Shown in pieces: positions 11,636 to 22,845 of a stretch of DNA of 64,000 nucleotides. The DNA is taken from contig JASJFT010000102.1 in assembly GCA_030770425.1 (NCBI GenBank), forward strand, positions 62,001 through 126,000, given 5' to 3'. Under the pieces are notes generated by a model. It did not search any database. It had not been told where the DNA came from and was given only the letters and a program-made list of their open reading frames with translations. This DNA is from Darksidea phi (taxonomy: Eukaryota > Ascomycota > Dothideomycetes > Pleosporales > Lentitheciaceae). Position numbers and translations under genes: made by a program. Numbering within the stretch: the stretch's first letter is position 1; each line of letters starts with the position of its first letter.

Positions 11636-13153
11636 CTAGCTGCTCCCTATCATAGACGTTCTCACTCCATCCCGTTGCAGACACACTTTTATCTCATCCT
11701 TACATGCCGGCCCATGGACCGTCACACCCCATCGATGTATCTCATTGACCCATTCAACTAGCACTCTTGTATTATGGACACTCGCTTCACAATCTCCACC
11801 GCGCAGCCGCTCCATTGTACATCCAGCCCAGTCTCCTTCTGTGGTGACAGGTTTGAGTACCCAAAGCGAGAAGGTGCTGCCAACGAAGGTGAGTCCAAAG
11901 TGACGGATCTCGGCGACCGGAGTAGGTGCCCAGGTGATGGACTTTTTGTGTGCGGACGCTTGGAGGGCCTTTTTATATAAGCGAAATCTATTGTAGAGGG
12001 CTATAGACCCGGCGGCAGCAATCTGCTTTATTGCGACATCATCGGGCTCACCGTCACGCTTAAATTCGACGGTGAAGTACGGGCATGCAACAACCTTCTT
12101 CACATATGTAACATCGTCAACCTGCGATCTCCAGTCTTCGTTGAAGCCTCGAAGCGATAGCCAGTATGAGCAGTCCGGCCGAATATCCCAGTTCCAATCG
12201 ACCCCATCCTCTTCCATCTTTGGTAATTTGGCCCAGTGATTAGAGGGGTCAGGCGCGAGGAAGGGGTTTACCAAGCGTTGGATGCGGAATCGGCCGTCTT
12301 CGGCAACGTAGCCAGCGCGTCGTGGGCCTCTGAGGAGGTTTTCCTTGGCAAAGGTTGCATACTCGTCTTCACAGAGTTTCTGCCTCATCATCTCAGTGTA
12401 TTCATCCGCAATCGCCTGGAGCTCCCCATCACTTGTGTCCATCCAGATGGCAATGTGGTTGAGGCTCTCTATCATGGTATAATCATCCTTCTTCGTACCA
12501 AAATAATCGAATGGACCCGATGTTGGGCGCTTAGAGCGGTCGATTTCGACCCCGTGTCGCCGAAGCACTTCGTCTTCAAACCGAATGTTGCGAGGCCCTG
12601 TGGGTAGTTTCGCCCTTGTCGTACTTTTTGTGGTAGTAGAGGATTCGGCGATTGATGCTCTCTCTAGAGCGGTCGACGGAGGAGACGGAGGTATTTCTTT
12701 CTCGATCTCCTTCGTGGTTATAGTCCCAGTCTTTTTGACTTTCTTCCCTTGCCTACTACTTGTGGGTATCGAAGAGCTTGTGCTCATGTTACGGACTGTG
12801 CTCCAGAGGTCGGTCGTAGACTTTGGATCGGTAGGTGGTGCTGGTTTCCAAAAAGCGCACTGCGTCGACCGATTGCACCGAGGTGGACGGATTGCAAGTT
12901 TTAACGGTTCTCGAGGTAACGCTGTGTGTGAATTGTGTTTGGAACGGCCGCGGCGGGGCTGGGAATGCAGGAAGGCGGCTGATGCATCTTCAGGAGCCGA
13001 GACGTAACCGCTGCAAGCATGCGAGATAGTTGCAGCTGGCATAAAGGCAGATACATGGCAGTATTGTGGCGGGGTGCGAGGTCGGTGGTGGCTCTCGTGC
13101 TGTAGTCGTAGGTCGCGAAACCTCTTGACCGATCGGCTTGGCGTGCTAAACAA
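11636..13153 (-). CDS. Fungal-specific protein of unknown function, possible PD-(D/E)XK-like core
   Basis: A single exon of 505 aa starting at the ATG at 13153. The first 180 residues are low-complexity, rich in Ser/Thr/Arg/Pro, and probably disordered. From about residue 190 there is a compact domain containing RPDCSYWLSLRGFNEDWRSQ, CPYFTVEFKRDGEP and IAAAGSIALYNRFRLYKKAL. The spacing of an Asp in PDCSYW, the Glu-Phe-Lys of VEFK and the following helix resembles the catalytic core of PD-(D/E)XK nuclease-like folds. It is the kind of expanded, unannotated family common in Pezizomycotina (possibly DUF7924-type). The nuclease-like reading is inference. A degraded partial copy about 1.1 kb away suggests past local duplication. 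Confidence 0.65.
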   Translation of the reverse strand: MFSTPSRSVKRFRDLRLQHESHHRPRTPPQYCHVSAFMPAATISHACSGYVSAPEDASAAFLHSQPRRGRSKHNSHTALPREPLKLAIRPPRCNRSTQCAFWKPAPPTDPKSTTDLWSTVRNMSTSSSIPTSSRQGKKVKKTGTITTKEIEKEIPPSPPSTALERASIAESSTTTKSTTRAKLPTGPRNIRFEDEVLRRHGVEIDRSKRPTSGPFDYFGTKKDDYTMIESLNHIAIWMDTSDGELQAIADEYTEMMRQKLCEDEYATFAKENLLRGPRRAGYVAEDGRFRIQRLVNPFLAPDPSNHWAKLPKMEEDGVDWNWDIRPDCSYWLSLRGFNEDWRSQVDDVTYVKKVVACPYFTVEFKRDGEPDDVAIKQIAAAGSIALYNRFRLYKKALQASAHKKSITWAPTPVAEIRHFGLTFVGSTFSLWVLKPVTTEGDWAGCTMERLRGGDCEASVHNTRVLVEWVNEIHRWGVTVHGPACKDEIKVCLQRDGVRTSMIGSS

Positions 13154-13321
13154 GTGGGGCGCTAACTGTGATAAGTCGACACTCTATTTCTACCACGTTT
13201 CTTAGATCTACTGGCGCAATTTCTTTTTGTCACGTATTTAGGTAGAAACTATTTAGTGCTCCTTGCTTGGTGTACCCCTGCATACAAATTGAACCATTTG
13301 CTTACCGACCTTTGTCTCCAA

Positions 13322-15198
13322 ATGAGGACGCCCGCGTTTTGGCTTCTGCCCACACTTCATGAAGCTTCGACGAAGGAGAATCCTGGTAACATCCGGTGCG
13401 CGATAGAGCATGTCCGGTTCGATGACAATCCCCAATATGACGCTATCTCATACGTTTGGGGCCCACCAGACCAAGAGTCGCGAAATATCATTTGCGACGG
13501 AGCCTTACTCACCATCACGAATAGCCTCTACGGTGCGCTGATGAGGCTGCGAAATGACACCAAAGAAACTCGGCTTTGGGCGGATGCAATCTGCATTAAC
13601 CAGGCTGACAAAGGCGAGAAATTGCTTCAGATCTTGAAAATGGTGGATATATACGGTAAGAGCCGGAAAGTTGTTATCTGGCTTGGGGAAGAGGCGCCTG
13701 AGGACGAAGGCAGCCTCGACTTCGCGACCGAGTTAGAGTGTGCATCACGTAATCATGAGATTCCGATCACACAGGGTTGCGTCTGGGCCTTCCCTAATGA
13801 ACACTCGCCAGGGTCGGATGATAGAGGTGGAAGAAGTTCTTCACCTTGTTTAAAAGGCAGTGATTTGGTCGTCTCCGGATCATTCAGGAAATTGCCTTCG
13901 CAGACGATGCAGAAGTTCGATGCGGTGGAGCGAAGGTGACGTGGGATGATTTGATGAAAGCATTAAAATACTCTGGCCTGCTTGGCATACAGGGACAGTA
14001 TCTCCACTCGATGAACTTGAACGCAGTCTGAGACCTGGAGAACTGTCGGCAGCAGTACCTGACTGGACCACCATCGTCTCTAGCTAAACTCCTAACCAGA
14101 AAGCAAGAATCTTTGGCCACGGACCCGAGGGACAAAATTTATGGTCTAATGGGCATCGCGGACGAAGCCAACGTCGCTCGACTGAACATCACTCCAGACT
14201 ACAGTATTACAGTTGAGGACATCTACCGCAGCTTCGCTGTAGAGGCGATACGCGCCTCAAGTAATCTCGATGTATTCCAGACCATTCGGTCTCGCGACCT
14301 CTCAGCCCTCTCTCTCCCCTCGTGTGTTCCCGATTGGTCTATGTCACAGCATTTCGTAACGCTCCGGCATTTGGAACTGGCATACCCCGACAACGCAGTC
14401 CCGGCGTGGCAATCCCAAGACTACCACTGCACGGGTGACTCGCGCTCATTCCCCACGCTCGCGGGCGATGGGAACATTCTCGGCCTCGAGGGTCACCTCA
14501 TCGGTCTTATAGGCGAAGTCGGCTGTCCTCTGACCTTGCTACCGGGCGCTGGGGCTTTCTATGACGTCTAATTTGCGCTGCAGGATTGGGAGCGTGTTGC
14601 GCGTGCTCGGTCGGAGGCGGTCTACCACACTGGCGAGGAGATGATAGATATTTACTGGCAGACGCTCTGCGCTGCTGTCATGCCTGGAGGGTTTCAAATC
14701 TGTCGGGAGGAGTTCAGGAGATATGACGCTGTTATCCAGACGCTCCATTCCTTCGCTAATCCGATTCGATCTCTTCGTTTGGTGTTCCTGCCCTTGGCCA
14801 AGGCTGTAGCCATAGTATCGGGATTAATCTACCACAAATTGTTCAGAAGCAACACATTGGAGCAAGATATAGCGGGTTTTACGGGGCAAAATGGCGCCAT
14901 GTACGGTAGGCGCATGGCATGGTCGACCACAGACTACATGTGTCTCGTTCCGAATGATGCCATGAATGGAGACAGCATCGTGGTGCTGAAGGGTGGGAGG
15001 GTGCCTCTGGTGATTCGCGCTGACAACTGTGGGGCCCAGAAGCAGGATATTTGCAAGTTGACGCGCTGGCGGATTATTGGGGAGGCGTATATCCATGGCG
15101 CCATGAGGGGGGAGGCATTTCGTCCGCAACTCTGTACACGTTTCTGGTTCAGCTGGAGCTTGCAATCTTGTCAAATTTATAACTCTGAGGCTCGTTGA
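13322..15198 (+). pseudogene. Broken HET (heterokaryon incompatibility) domain gene
   Basis: HET hallmarks are clear in order: YDAISYVWGPP, LWADAICINQADKGEKLLQI, KVVIWLGEEAP, then after a frame change IIQEIAFADDAEVRCGG, ATDPRDKIYGLMGIADEANV and the C-terminal WRIIGEAYIHGAMRGEAF. The frame shifts between about 13790 and 13860. In the second frame, stops occur at 13861 (TGA where a Trp before FGR is expected), 14029 (TGA) and 14569 (TAA), and open coding-like sequence continues after each. Intact HET proteins trigger cell death when incompatible fungal nuclei meet. This copy cannot make a full product. The lesions are spread along the gene, which argues against a single assembly error. Confidence 0.88.
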
Positions 15199-16259
15199 GT
15201 CGTGTTAAGCCCCATGTAGGGCTTTTGAGATTTGGGAAGGGCTTATAGGTAAGAATGGATTGAATAGGGCCGCATTTTACCTCCGTCATATCGCAATGTG
15301 GTTGGCTGATGCTATTGTGTTATAATGGATAACTACTTGGCTCTTTCGAAGACTTCGCTTTACTTCCCTCTTTTTGCTGTATTTGCCCCATGTGGATTCC
15401 CCTCTATGGTTATACGACGCCTCGAATAACACACCGGGGCCTGCCTTTTTAATTCTAAAGGTCTCCAGCCGATTGAAGACGGATATATATATATAGCAAA
15501 GCGCTCGCAGCTCCAAAATCGCACGGTCTAGCATCGACGGCGGTGCGTTAAGCTACCCCGCCCGTCTTTGGTCTTCACTTGCTCCCGTCTTTCAAAAGTC
15601 ATATTGTACTCCTCCATGTTTCCTGTAGGGCTGACTGATCGCCACGTCTCAGGTTCGTATGTCTGCCGCGGCGCTAGGGACTACCGCCGATGCCGACCAT
15701 TAGGCCAATTAGTAGAAAATGCGACTATAGAGTGTCCTTCGCGTTAACGTATAATATAAATAATAATCAATCTACTACTGATATATCGCGCGTTAAAATC
15801 TACTTAAATGGACTAAGCTATTTAATAAGGTTATTATAAAGTACTTTTTTATTATTTTTATAATATTAGGCTTATTTGGTGCATAGCTACTAGCGTAAGT
15901 AAAATTAGTAAAGTCTTTTCGATTCATATGCTAAGAGGCTTTTACGTGACTTTAAGCGGGCCTCAGCTACTTCGTTTCACGGGTTGTAAGTTCTGCTATA
16001 TCTTAGCTTAGCGCCTGTTCAATGTCTCTAACGGATTCCTCTACAGAGTCTATCATCGAACCAAATGTGGCCATTAAGTAACATTTAATTATCATGGATA
16101 TGATTTGAGTACTTCGCACGATAGCGCTTGGAAGCAATTTATGTTTTACAAAGAGGATTTCTGTCGAGGCGATTCATATTCTAACAGCCTTTACTAACGT
16201 ATATGTCCTAGAACACTATATATTTACAGGATGAAAATCTATCGCATGTTATCGAGGGC
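15199..16259. other. AT-rich intergenic region with RIP-like composition
   Basis: No gene. Bases about 15700-15930 are AT-rich and TpA-dominated, resembling the block at 7860-9330. A short (at)n run lies near 15485. It separates the HET pseudogene from the 3' end of the MFS transporter gene. Confidence 0.5.
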
Positions 16260-17978
16260 CTACGAGTTACCATGCGATGGTATTACTTGCGGTTCCCTTC
16301 CCGCTGCATCGCCGCCCCTTAACTCCTCCTTTTCCTCCAACGTCAAATCACTCTTTGCTTTCCCAATCCTAATTCCGCCCAGAATTACCAATACACCTAC
16401 AGCCGCACAGCCAACGCCAATCCAAAACCCAAGTTTGTAACTTTCCTTTAGTCCTGAATGCGCATTTTGGGACACTCCGTAATCCGCAAAGCCAAGACAA
16501 AAACTCATTCCCAAGAACAATAATGTGTTGATGCAAGCTCCAGCAAGACCCTGTTGACTCTTTGGAACGTTCGATGTGATGAAAATATTGCTAACGTTGT
16601 ACATAATATCAATACCGATAGTAGCGCAAACCATGGCGGGAAAAATCCAGGCCCAGTAATTTGGATTATCCGGAATTATGGCAAAAAGAAGCGAACAGAC
16701 TAAGAAACCTGTCGCCGCGAGGAGCATGAGGAGTGTTCCGGGTATACGATGGAGAATTAGGCCACCAAATGTACCAATTAGGATGCCGCCGGCAGCTAGA
16801 GGCGCGAACCAAGATGCGGTGAGAACAGGTGATTTGTGGAGAACCGTTTCGATGCTTCATAATGGCCATCAGTCGATCGGTGTCCTCTTGAAGTTGTATG
16901 GGGAAGGTAATGGTTCACTTACTAAAAGCTTGCGTAGAAGAGGTAAATGCCAAACGACCCATAGCATAAAAATAAGCATAGCATCAGCGCTTTCATGTGC
17001 TTCGGCTTAAATAAACTGAAAGGAAGTAGCGGATACTTCACCACCCAACCTTCCAAATAAACAAAAGCCACAAGCACCAGGACTCCCAGAATCACCGTAC
17101 TCAAGATCTGCGGACTCCTCCACCTACCCTCCACATGCGCACTATCCGTAATCCCATACACCAGCAATACCAACGCCAGCACACTCGTACCACATCCCCA
17201 CCAATCCATCCCCACCCCAGTTTTTGGATAATGATGTGGAATACAGAGCCAAGACATCACCACAATTATCCCTAGCATGATCGCCCCGATCCAGAAAAAC
17301 CATGCCCAGTCCAAGAACTCTGCGGTAACTCCCGCGATCAGAATCCCAAAGAAGAATCCAACCGGCGCAGCAGCCCCATATAAGCTAAACACTACATTCT
17401 TTCTTGGACCCGGCCGATATGAACACGAGAGTAACATCAGGCCACTCGGTAAGAATGCAGCAGCGCCTATTCCCTGCAAAGCGCGACAGAAAACTAACAT
17501 GATATAATTTTGGCTGAAGCCAGTGATAATGGACCATATCCCCATCCATATTAGTCCTAATACAAAAACGATATAGCCACCATGGATATCTGCAAGACGG
17601 CCGCAGGGAAGGAGAAAGGCGCCTGTCACGAGGGAGAAGACGTTTGCGGGCCAGGTGCGTTTGTTTGGGTCGATGGAAAGGGAGTCGATGATGTTCGGTA
17701 GGAGGACGGGAAAACCGCTGATGAGGAATTCCTGTGGTATGTGGTTAGTGGCAAAGGAGGGGAGGTGGTTCCGGAAAAGAGCGGGGAGGGGGAGGGGGTG
17801 TTACGGCGAGGATGGCGGATATGAAGATTGAGGCGCAGAAGCCTACTTCTTGAAAGGCGTTCTTGAAGATCTTCGGTCGTTGGCGGCCAAGTTGGTCCAT
17901 TGACAGGTCCTCGGATGGAAGTTGATCTGGATTTGTTGACGCTGCTGTGGCTTCTATCGGGTTCTCGAGGTCTCCCAT
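16260..17978 (-). CDS. Major facilitator superfamily transporter (drug efflux type)
   Basis: Exons 17978-17805, 17731-16923 and 16854-16260 give 525 aa. The first intron removes a short G-rich stretch on the plus strand; the second has a GTAAGT donor. The protein has a soluble N-terminus of about 45 residues and then about 12-14 hydrophobic spans. The loop CGRLADIHGGYIVFVLG is the MFS motif A region, and CRALQGIGAAAFLPSGLMLL is the antiporter-type segment found in DHA families. It is expected in the plasma membrane, exporting a small molecule in exchange for protons. No biosynthetic cluster genes lie beside it, so the substrate is unknown. The C-terminal tail is hydrophilic. Confidence 0.88.
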
Positions 17979-18968
17979 TTTGACACTAGTTTTGTAAGAG
18001 GAATAAATATTGAATTTTTTTAAGAGATGTATGGCGCCAGAGTATATGAAGCTCTTTTTTCGGAGACCTGCGATCTCGGATCAGGCTGCGTCACTTTGCA
18101 TCAGTGCTGCATACAAAACATAAAGGCCCGAAGATATGGAGCATACAGCACCTGATAATGGCCGAGGGAATAGCCGAGGAGCGCGGAACAATATTATATA
18201 AAACCACTTCAACTGTTATAATTGCGGAAACTTTAAACTACAAAGGTTTTTGATACGATAAGGAGACTGCCATACAAGACTCAATTATTGTTTTTGCTAT
18301 AATTCTTATGATTAGATGCACTAGCAATCTGTCATGGAGTTGAAGGCTGAAAATGCGCACTAATCGGTCATCCCGTCGGTCTGTATCAGGTGCTGTAGAG
18401 AGATGCACGCAGAACTAGACCCTCTATATTGGTATGACTTCACTATATAAGGTATCGCGCCATCTTCAAAGGTCTAGCAAGTAGCCAAAGAGGACCTCCG
18501 GAGCGCTAATGGATCGTATTAACTTAAAACGAGATATTAAGGCGCGGAATTAGATCACCTTTTCAAATGTATTTGGTTACGAATCTAGATATTGCTTATA
18601 AATTCGTTGCCTGGAACAGACTTCGTTTCAAAAAGGACCAAAATTCTGAAGATCTCCGAACTGCCATAATGCTTGGGGGCCACGCGAGTTTCAGTTCATA
18701 TCGACTTTTCGGGAAGAAATTCGATTGAGTGAACAAGCTGAAAGAAGTCTGATGTTGTGTGGGGCGATCGGAAGGCAAAGATGATTAAGCAGGAGCTGAA
18801 GTTGGATTAAAGCATTAATAGAAATATAGACATGAGCGCCGAAGCCTAGCCCAAAGATTCATCCGACGCCCCATGACGTAACCCTGTCGAAGCCCATCAT
18901 CCCTCATGTCGTACAATTGGGGGCAAATGAACGGTGGAGACGATACCGCCCAACCCTCATTCAACCGC
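17979..18968. other. Intergenic region upstream of the MFS gene
   Basis: About 1 kb without a convincing open frame, AT-biased in 18200-18560. It should contain the MFS promoter and the 3' flank of the membrane-protein gene ending at 18969. Nothing else is recognised. Confidence 0.4.
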
Positions 18969-19976
18969 CTAGTAGATCTTCATAACGATGTACCACTGGA
19001 TGAGACTCCCGATAAAGAACGCCCAGCTCCCGCCAAAAGCCGCCACCGCACTCTCTAAAATAGCCCCTTTCACCAGAAACACCCCAGTCATCATAAACCC
19101 AAATCCACCAACGAAATTCTGGAAGGCGCCTTGCCAGGCAGCATTCAGAGGGTTTAGCTTGTACCATTTCTCCTGCTCAGAAATGACCAGCATAAGGTTT
19201 GCCAGGAGGAACATGGCGCCACCAACGACCTGTGGCCAAAAGACGAGAGTTGGGAAAGTAGGACTCATGGGATCGACCACTCCAGGAGTACCGGCTACTG
19301 CGGAGACAGAGAGAATCATGCCGCCGAGAAGTTGGATGAGACTGGCTTGAAAAGGCCGGTTGTAGAGCATGATGTCCTTGAGTTCGGAAAAATGAGGGAA
19401 CCACACCCATTCTTTGCTTCCGACAAATGCTGGTCGGTATTCGGCAGTGGCGCCCTCTGGAAGCTTTTCAATATTGAGAGATCCGCGGCGTGCATTGATG
19501 GATGCGGGTATCGAAAGGAAGCCAGCGATCACGAACATACTGCCTCCAATTAAGATTGTTGCAGGTATTGCGACCGTAGCGTTCGTCTCAAATTGCGTGC
19601 TAGGTATTACGAGGGGAATTAAACCAAAAAAGGCGTTGATGGTAAAGACCAGGCTCCCTACTGCAAAAATGACGGCCACAACCCAAGTCATATCTTTAAA
19701 TGGGTAAACTGTGACCATTCGGGCAATCACAGCCCATCTAGATTCTTCTTGCTGAGCGATCTCAACGTTTGTAAAATCTGCCATCTCCAAGTCTGACGGA
19801 GGTGTAGCTCTTTCGCGCTCGCATTTTGCTCTCCATTCCAAGTAATTGACGGGCGTGAACTTGGGCCTACCCGTTATCGTGCTAACGCTGTTATCGTGGA
19901 GCGAAATTCTAGAGTTTCGAACGTCTAGGCCGGAGTCTCGTATGTATGAGGCGCGAAGAGAGGTTGAGGCGTTCAT
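18969..19976 (-). CDS. Fungal integral membrane protein, about six transmembrane spans
   Basis: A single exon of 335 aa with ATG at 19976. The N-terminal 95 residues are hydrophilic (FTPVNYLEWRAKCERERATP). Hydrophobic spans follow around residues 104-130 (WVVAVIFAVGSLVFTINAFF), 138-160, 215-235, 245-268, 285-308 and 312-333, ending close to the C-terminus. Extracellular or lumenal loops carry a possible glycosylation site (NAT). No transporter or enzyme motif is visible, so the function is unknown. It is encoded on the same strand as the MFS gene, about 1 kb upstream of it. Confidence 0.72.
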   Translation of the reverse strand: MNASTSLRASYIRDSGLDVRNSRISLHDNSVSTITGRPKFTPVNYLEWRAKCERERATPPSDLEMADFTNVEIAQQEESRWAVIARMVTVYPFKDMTWVVAVIFAVGSLVFTINAFFGLIPLVIPSTQFETNATVAIPATILIGGSMFVIAGFLSIPASINARRGSLNIEKLPEGATAEYRPAFVGSKEWVWFPHFSELKDIMLYNRPFQASLIQLLGGMILSVSAVAGTPGVVDPMSPTFPTLVFWPQVVGGAMFLLANLMLVISEQEKWYKLNPLNAAWQGAFQNFVGGFGFMMTGVFLVKGAILESAVAAFGGSWAFFIGSLIQWYIVMKIY

Positions 19977-20651
19977 CTTGACTACGAAGATTTAAAAGAA
20001 AGTAACGAGAGATAATAGGAAGGAGAAACTTCTGCCGTATACCTGCGGCGCCAATTCATGACCAGCATGAAAAATAGGACTCGAAAGTCGTGTTACTACG
20101 AAGCGTTGTCATATACCTCTTGTCAAGCTGTAGGATAACTCAATTTTGGGAAAGGAAAGTTTAGCGCCTTAGATGGACCGAATGATTGACAGTGGCTTCC
20201 TTGCTGTACAACCAGTTCTACTACTTGGTTTGCCTCAGGTACGTATTTCTCGGGTGCCGTACCAGCGATAGGGTGCCTCGTAGAAGGGGAAGAAACGATA
20301 CCGTTATTGCGAAACTATCACGGTGAGAGACGGTTGGGAATAAGGCATTATTATGTTCGTGAACAGGGTGGGCCAGCCAGGGTGCTCCTGAAACATTCTT
20401 ATGCAGACGGAAATCTCCCGCACACCTCTCATTTGACCTTAAGCTGCTGTTTACGTATTCGGCATAAATACCGGCGGAATTCTAGGTTTTATAGGAGTGA
20501 CAAGCCATTGGCGCTTTGACCCCCAATTATCAATCCGTAGTCAGCTGATCGCCCGGAGAGCGTTCCGCGCTACATATGAGTGACACAAGATACATTCTCA
20601 GTATGCTATAGGACTAAGCCAAAAGTCTATTCCTAGCAGTAAACGAATACA
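19977..20651. other. Intergenic region before the inverted repeat
   Basis: No supported gene. A 70-codon open frame at 20307-20519 has no recognisable motif. Confidence 0.4.
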
Positions 20652-20734
20652 GAGTAGCAGCCATCGCGCCGTCAAACTCGCGGAATAACCCAAAAAGGTG
20701 ACACAAAAAAGTCATTTCGTCCCGAATACCTTGA
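20652..20734 (+). repeat. Left arm of an 83-bp inverted repeat around the esterase gene
   Basis: The reverse complement of this arm matches 22764-22845 with roughly nine in ten bases identical and one single-base gap, over the full 82-83 bp. The minus strand of this arm reads as a short open peptide (GIRDEMTFLCHLFGLFREF), so the repeat may derive from part of a gene. Confidence 0.88.
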
Positions 20735-20801
20735 AACGTAAGAAGGTTGCTGGTTGCAGTCATTGCCTGTGATTGCCTGAGGCTTACGTCACGGCATGAC
20801 T

Positions 20802-20885
20802 GCGGGGGCAACGGCCCGAGCCTAAGAGGGCGAGCCGCATGCCGCGGGGAACGGCCAGAGCCTCAGAGAGGACGTGGCGCGTGCC
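20802..20885. repeat. Two tandem GC-rich 42-bp copies
   Basis: Copies 20802-20843 and 20844-20885 both start gcgggg, share aacggcc and gagcct, and end in tgcc. They form a short GC-rich island immediately before an AT-rich block. Confidence 0.72.
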
Positions 20886-21222
20886 AATTACTAGTAATCT
20901 ATACTAGTTTATTATATAATTAGAGTATAGACAATAAATCTAGATAGTCTATCTAATTAATATAGAGGAATTTGCTATTAATACCTTAACAGAGTAGGTA
21001 GAAGAGTTCTAAAGGAGAGATTAGCTTAAAACTCTTAAGAAGCTTACAGAGGAGAATTACTCCCTATAGTAGCTTATCCTACGCTACCGTAAACACTCTT
21101 GTCTAACGCTGGATATCCTTGAAAAAGCCTATGAAGGGTGCTTGTAATACTGGATACCACCGTTCTACTACTCTCTCCACGACGCTGTCGCATTGAAGCA
21201 TGCTCACCTGGCTAGACCTAAG
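20886..21222. other. AT-rich stretch downstream of the esterase gene
   Basis: TpA-rich sequence, most marked at 20880-21060, resembling other RIP-affected blocks in the window. No coding sequence is recognised. It lies inside the inverted repeat, between the left arm and the esterase stop codon. Confidence 0.45.
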
Positions 21223-22438
21223 CTAATGCACTGCCAACCACCCAAACACCCTTTCCGCAATCTCCAAATTATTCTTCTCCAAAAAGAACATATGCCCATT
21301 TCCATGTATCCCTTCCTGTCCAAGATCCATATACTCAACCTCAACACCCGCCTGCCTTAAATACTCCACCGTACAATGATCGTAACGGATATGATAACTC
21401 GCCTCACTCGTAACTACCAGCACTGGTACCTTACTCAGATTCTTCAATTTCTTCGCTGGTTCCGCTTGCAGGATACACCTTGTATACATCTGTCCCTTTG
21501 GTGGAATCACAACTTTCTCCAGATATGTAGCATTTGGACCGGCGGAGGGTTCGTATTCAACTTCAAGATCAGTAATGCCCCACGGCCGCGCAGGTCCGCT
21601 GAATGGGAATTGCTGCTCGAATGGTGGACCGGAAGGCTCCAGACTCACAATCCCCTTGACGAGATCCGGTTTCATATCTCCCACCCTAAACCCATAAGAA
21701 CCCGCCTGACTATGACTTACCAAATAAGCCTCTCCAACACGATCCATTAATGCCGAATATGCTTGCGCGTTAGTCTCCTCGGAAATCAAGCGATCAGCTT
21801 GCAATTGAACTTGAGTAGCGTAAAAAGCGTCGAAGATTGGATCGCCCACTTGGCCAGTTCCCGGCCATTGGGTATGGAGTTTAGCTTGGGGCCAAAGATT
21901 ATATTTCGCGGGGGCCGTGAAGGAAGATTCGATATTATAGGTGGTGAGCGCAGTCATAGATCCTATGCCTGGAAGCCATGGAGAGCGGCCTCGAGAGGGT
22001 TGATCGGTGAGGTAGACGATGTAGCCTTTCGAGAGGAAGTAGGAGGACCAACCTGGGCGGCCGTCCGGCGTGTTTAGGAAATTCTAGTTGGATGTTAGTG
22101 GAACGGCAGGGCTGGAATGATAGCTGAACATACGGTGCCGGTTTGGCCGGAACCCGCGATGAAGATGATTGGGTATTTCTGAGTCGGGTTTGGAGGCGTC
22201 AATTTTTCGACGTAGATTTGGCCGACCATGTATTGACCGGCCGTGCCATCGACCTAAATATCATGAGCACAGAATTTCGAATGGAGAATTAGCTGCTTAC
22301 CGTGACGTTGACATATTTTCCGCCAACGTAGAAGTACTCTCGAGTTGGTGCAGCATCAATTGAGTTCATGGTGGGCTCGGATCTCTCCGTTTGTGCCACA
22401 CCAAGTAAGTAGGATGCGACGATACTGAGTACTCGCAT
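21223..22438 (-). CDS. Secreted alpha/beta-hydrolase (esterase-like)
   Basis: Exons 22438-22301, 22253-22134 and 22083-21223 give 372 aa. All introns are phase 0 and about 50 bp long. The N-terminus (MRVLSIVASYLLGVAQT) is a plausible signal peptide. Next come YPIIFIAGSGQTGT (an oxyanion-type GSGQTG loop) and a cap region. The nucleophile elbow is SHSQAG (Ser about 211), a variant of the usual G-x-S-x-G with Ser at the first position. A late GIHGNGHMFF supplies candidate catalytic His, and YDHCTVEYL precedes it. The family hydrolyses carboxylic esters; the substrate is unknown. The gene sits alone between two arms of an inverted repeat, which suggests it moved or was captured as a unit. Confidence 0.85.
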
Positions 22439-22763
22439 ACTTGTGTTGAATGGAAGTGTTCCAGGTGCGCAGTCATGAAAAATTGTGATGTTGGGGCGTA
22501 TGTGTAAGCAACCAGGGCAGCTGCGATCAGCAGCCCACTTGCCAGAATGAGGCAACTGTACGACCTGCAACAATTCCCGAGGACCTGCCTTCTGTGGATA
22601 TCATGTGACACAAGCAATCCATTCCCCCGGAGGGGCGGGGAGCACAAGACCTAAGTGAGGATGGTAATACATTTACTTAAATAGTTAATTTTAGATAGAT
22701 TAAGATAAAATAACTAATTTATTACTAGAATAACTACTAAGAAAGATTATATACAGCCCAATC

Positions 22764-22845
22764 TCAAGGTATTCGGGACGAAATGCCTTTTTGTCTCACC
22801 TTTTTGGGTTATTCCGCGCGTTTGACGACACGATGGCTGCTACTC
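22764..22845 (-). repeat. Right arm of the inverted repeat around the esterase gene
   Basis: Reverse-complement match to 20652-20734. It ends 67 bp before the stop codon of the second NLR-like gene (22913). An AT-rich stretch (22660-22760) lies just inside this arm, mirroring the AT-rich stretch inside the left arm. Confidence 0.88.
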
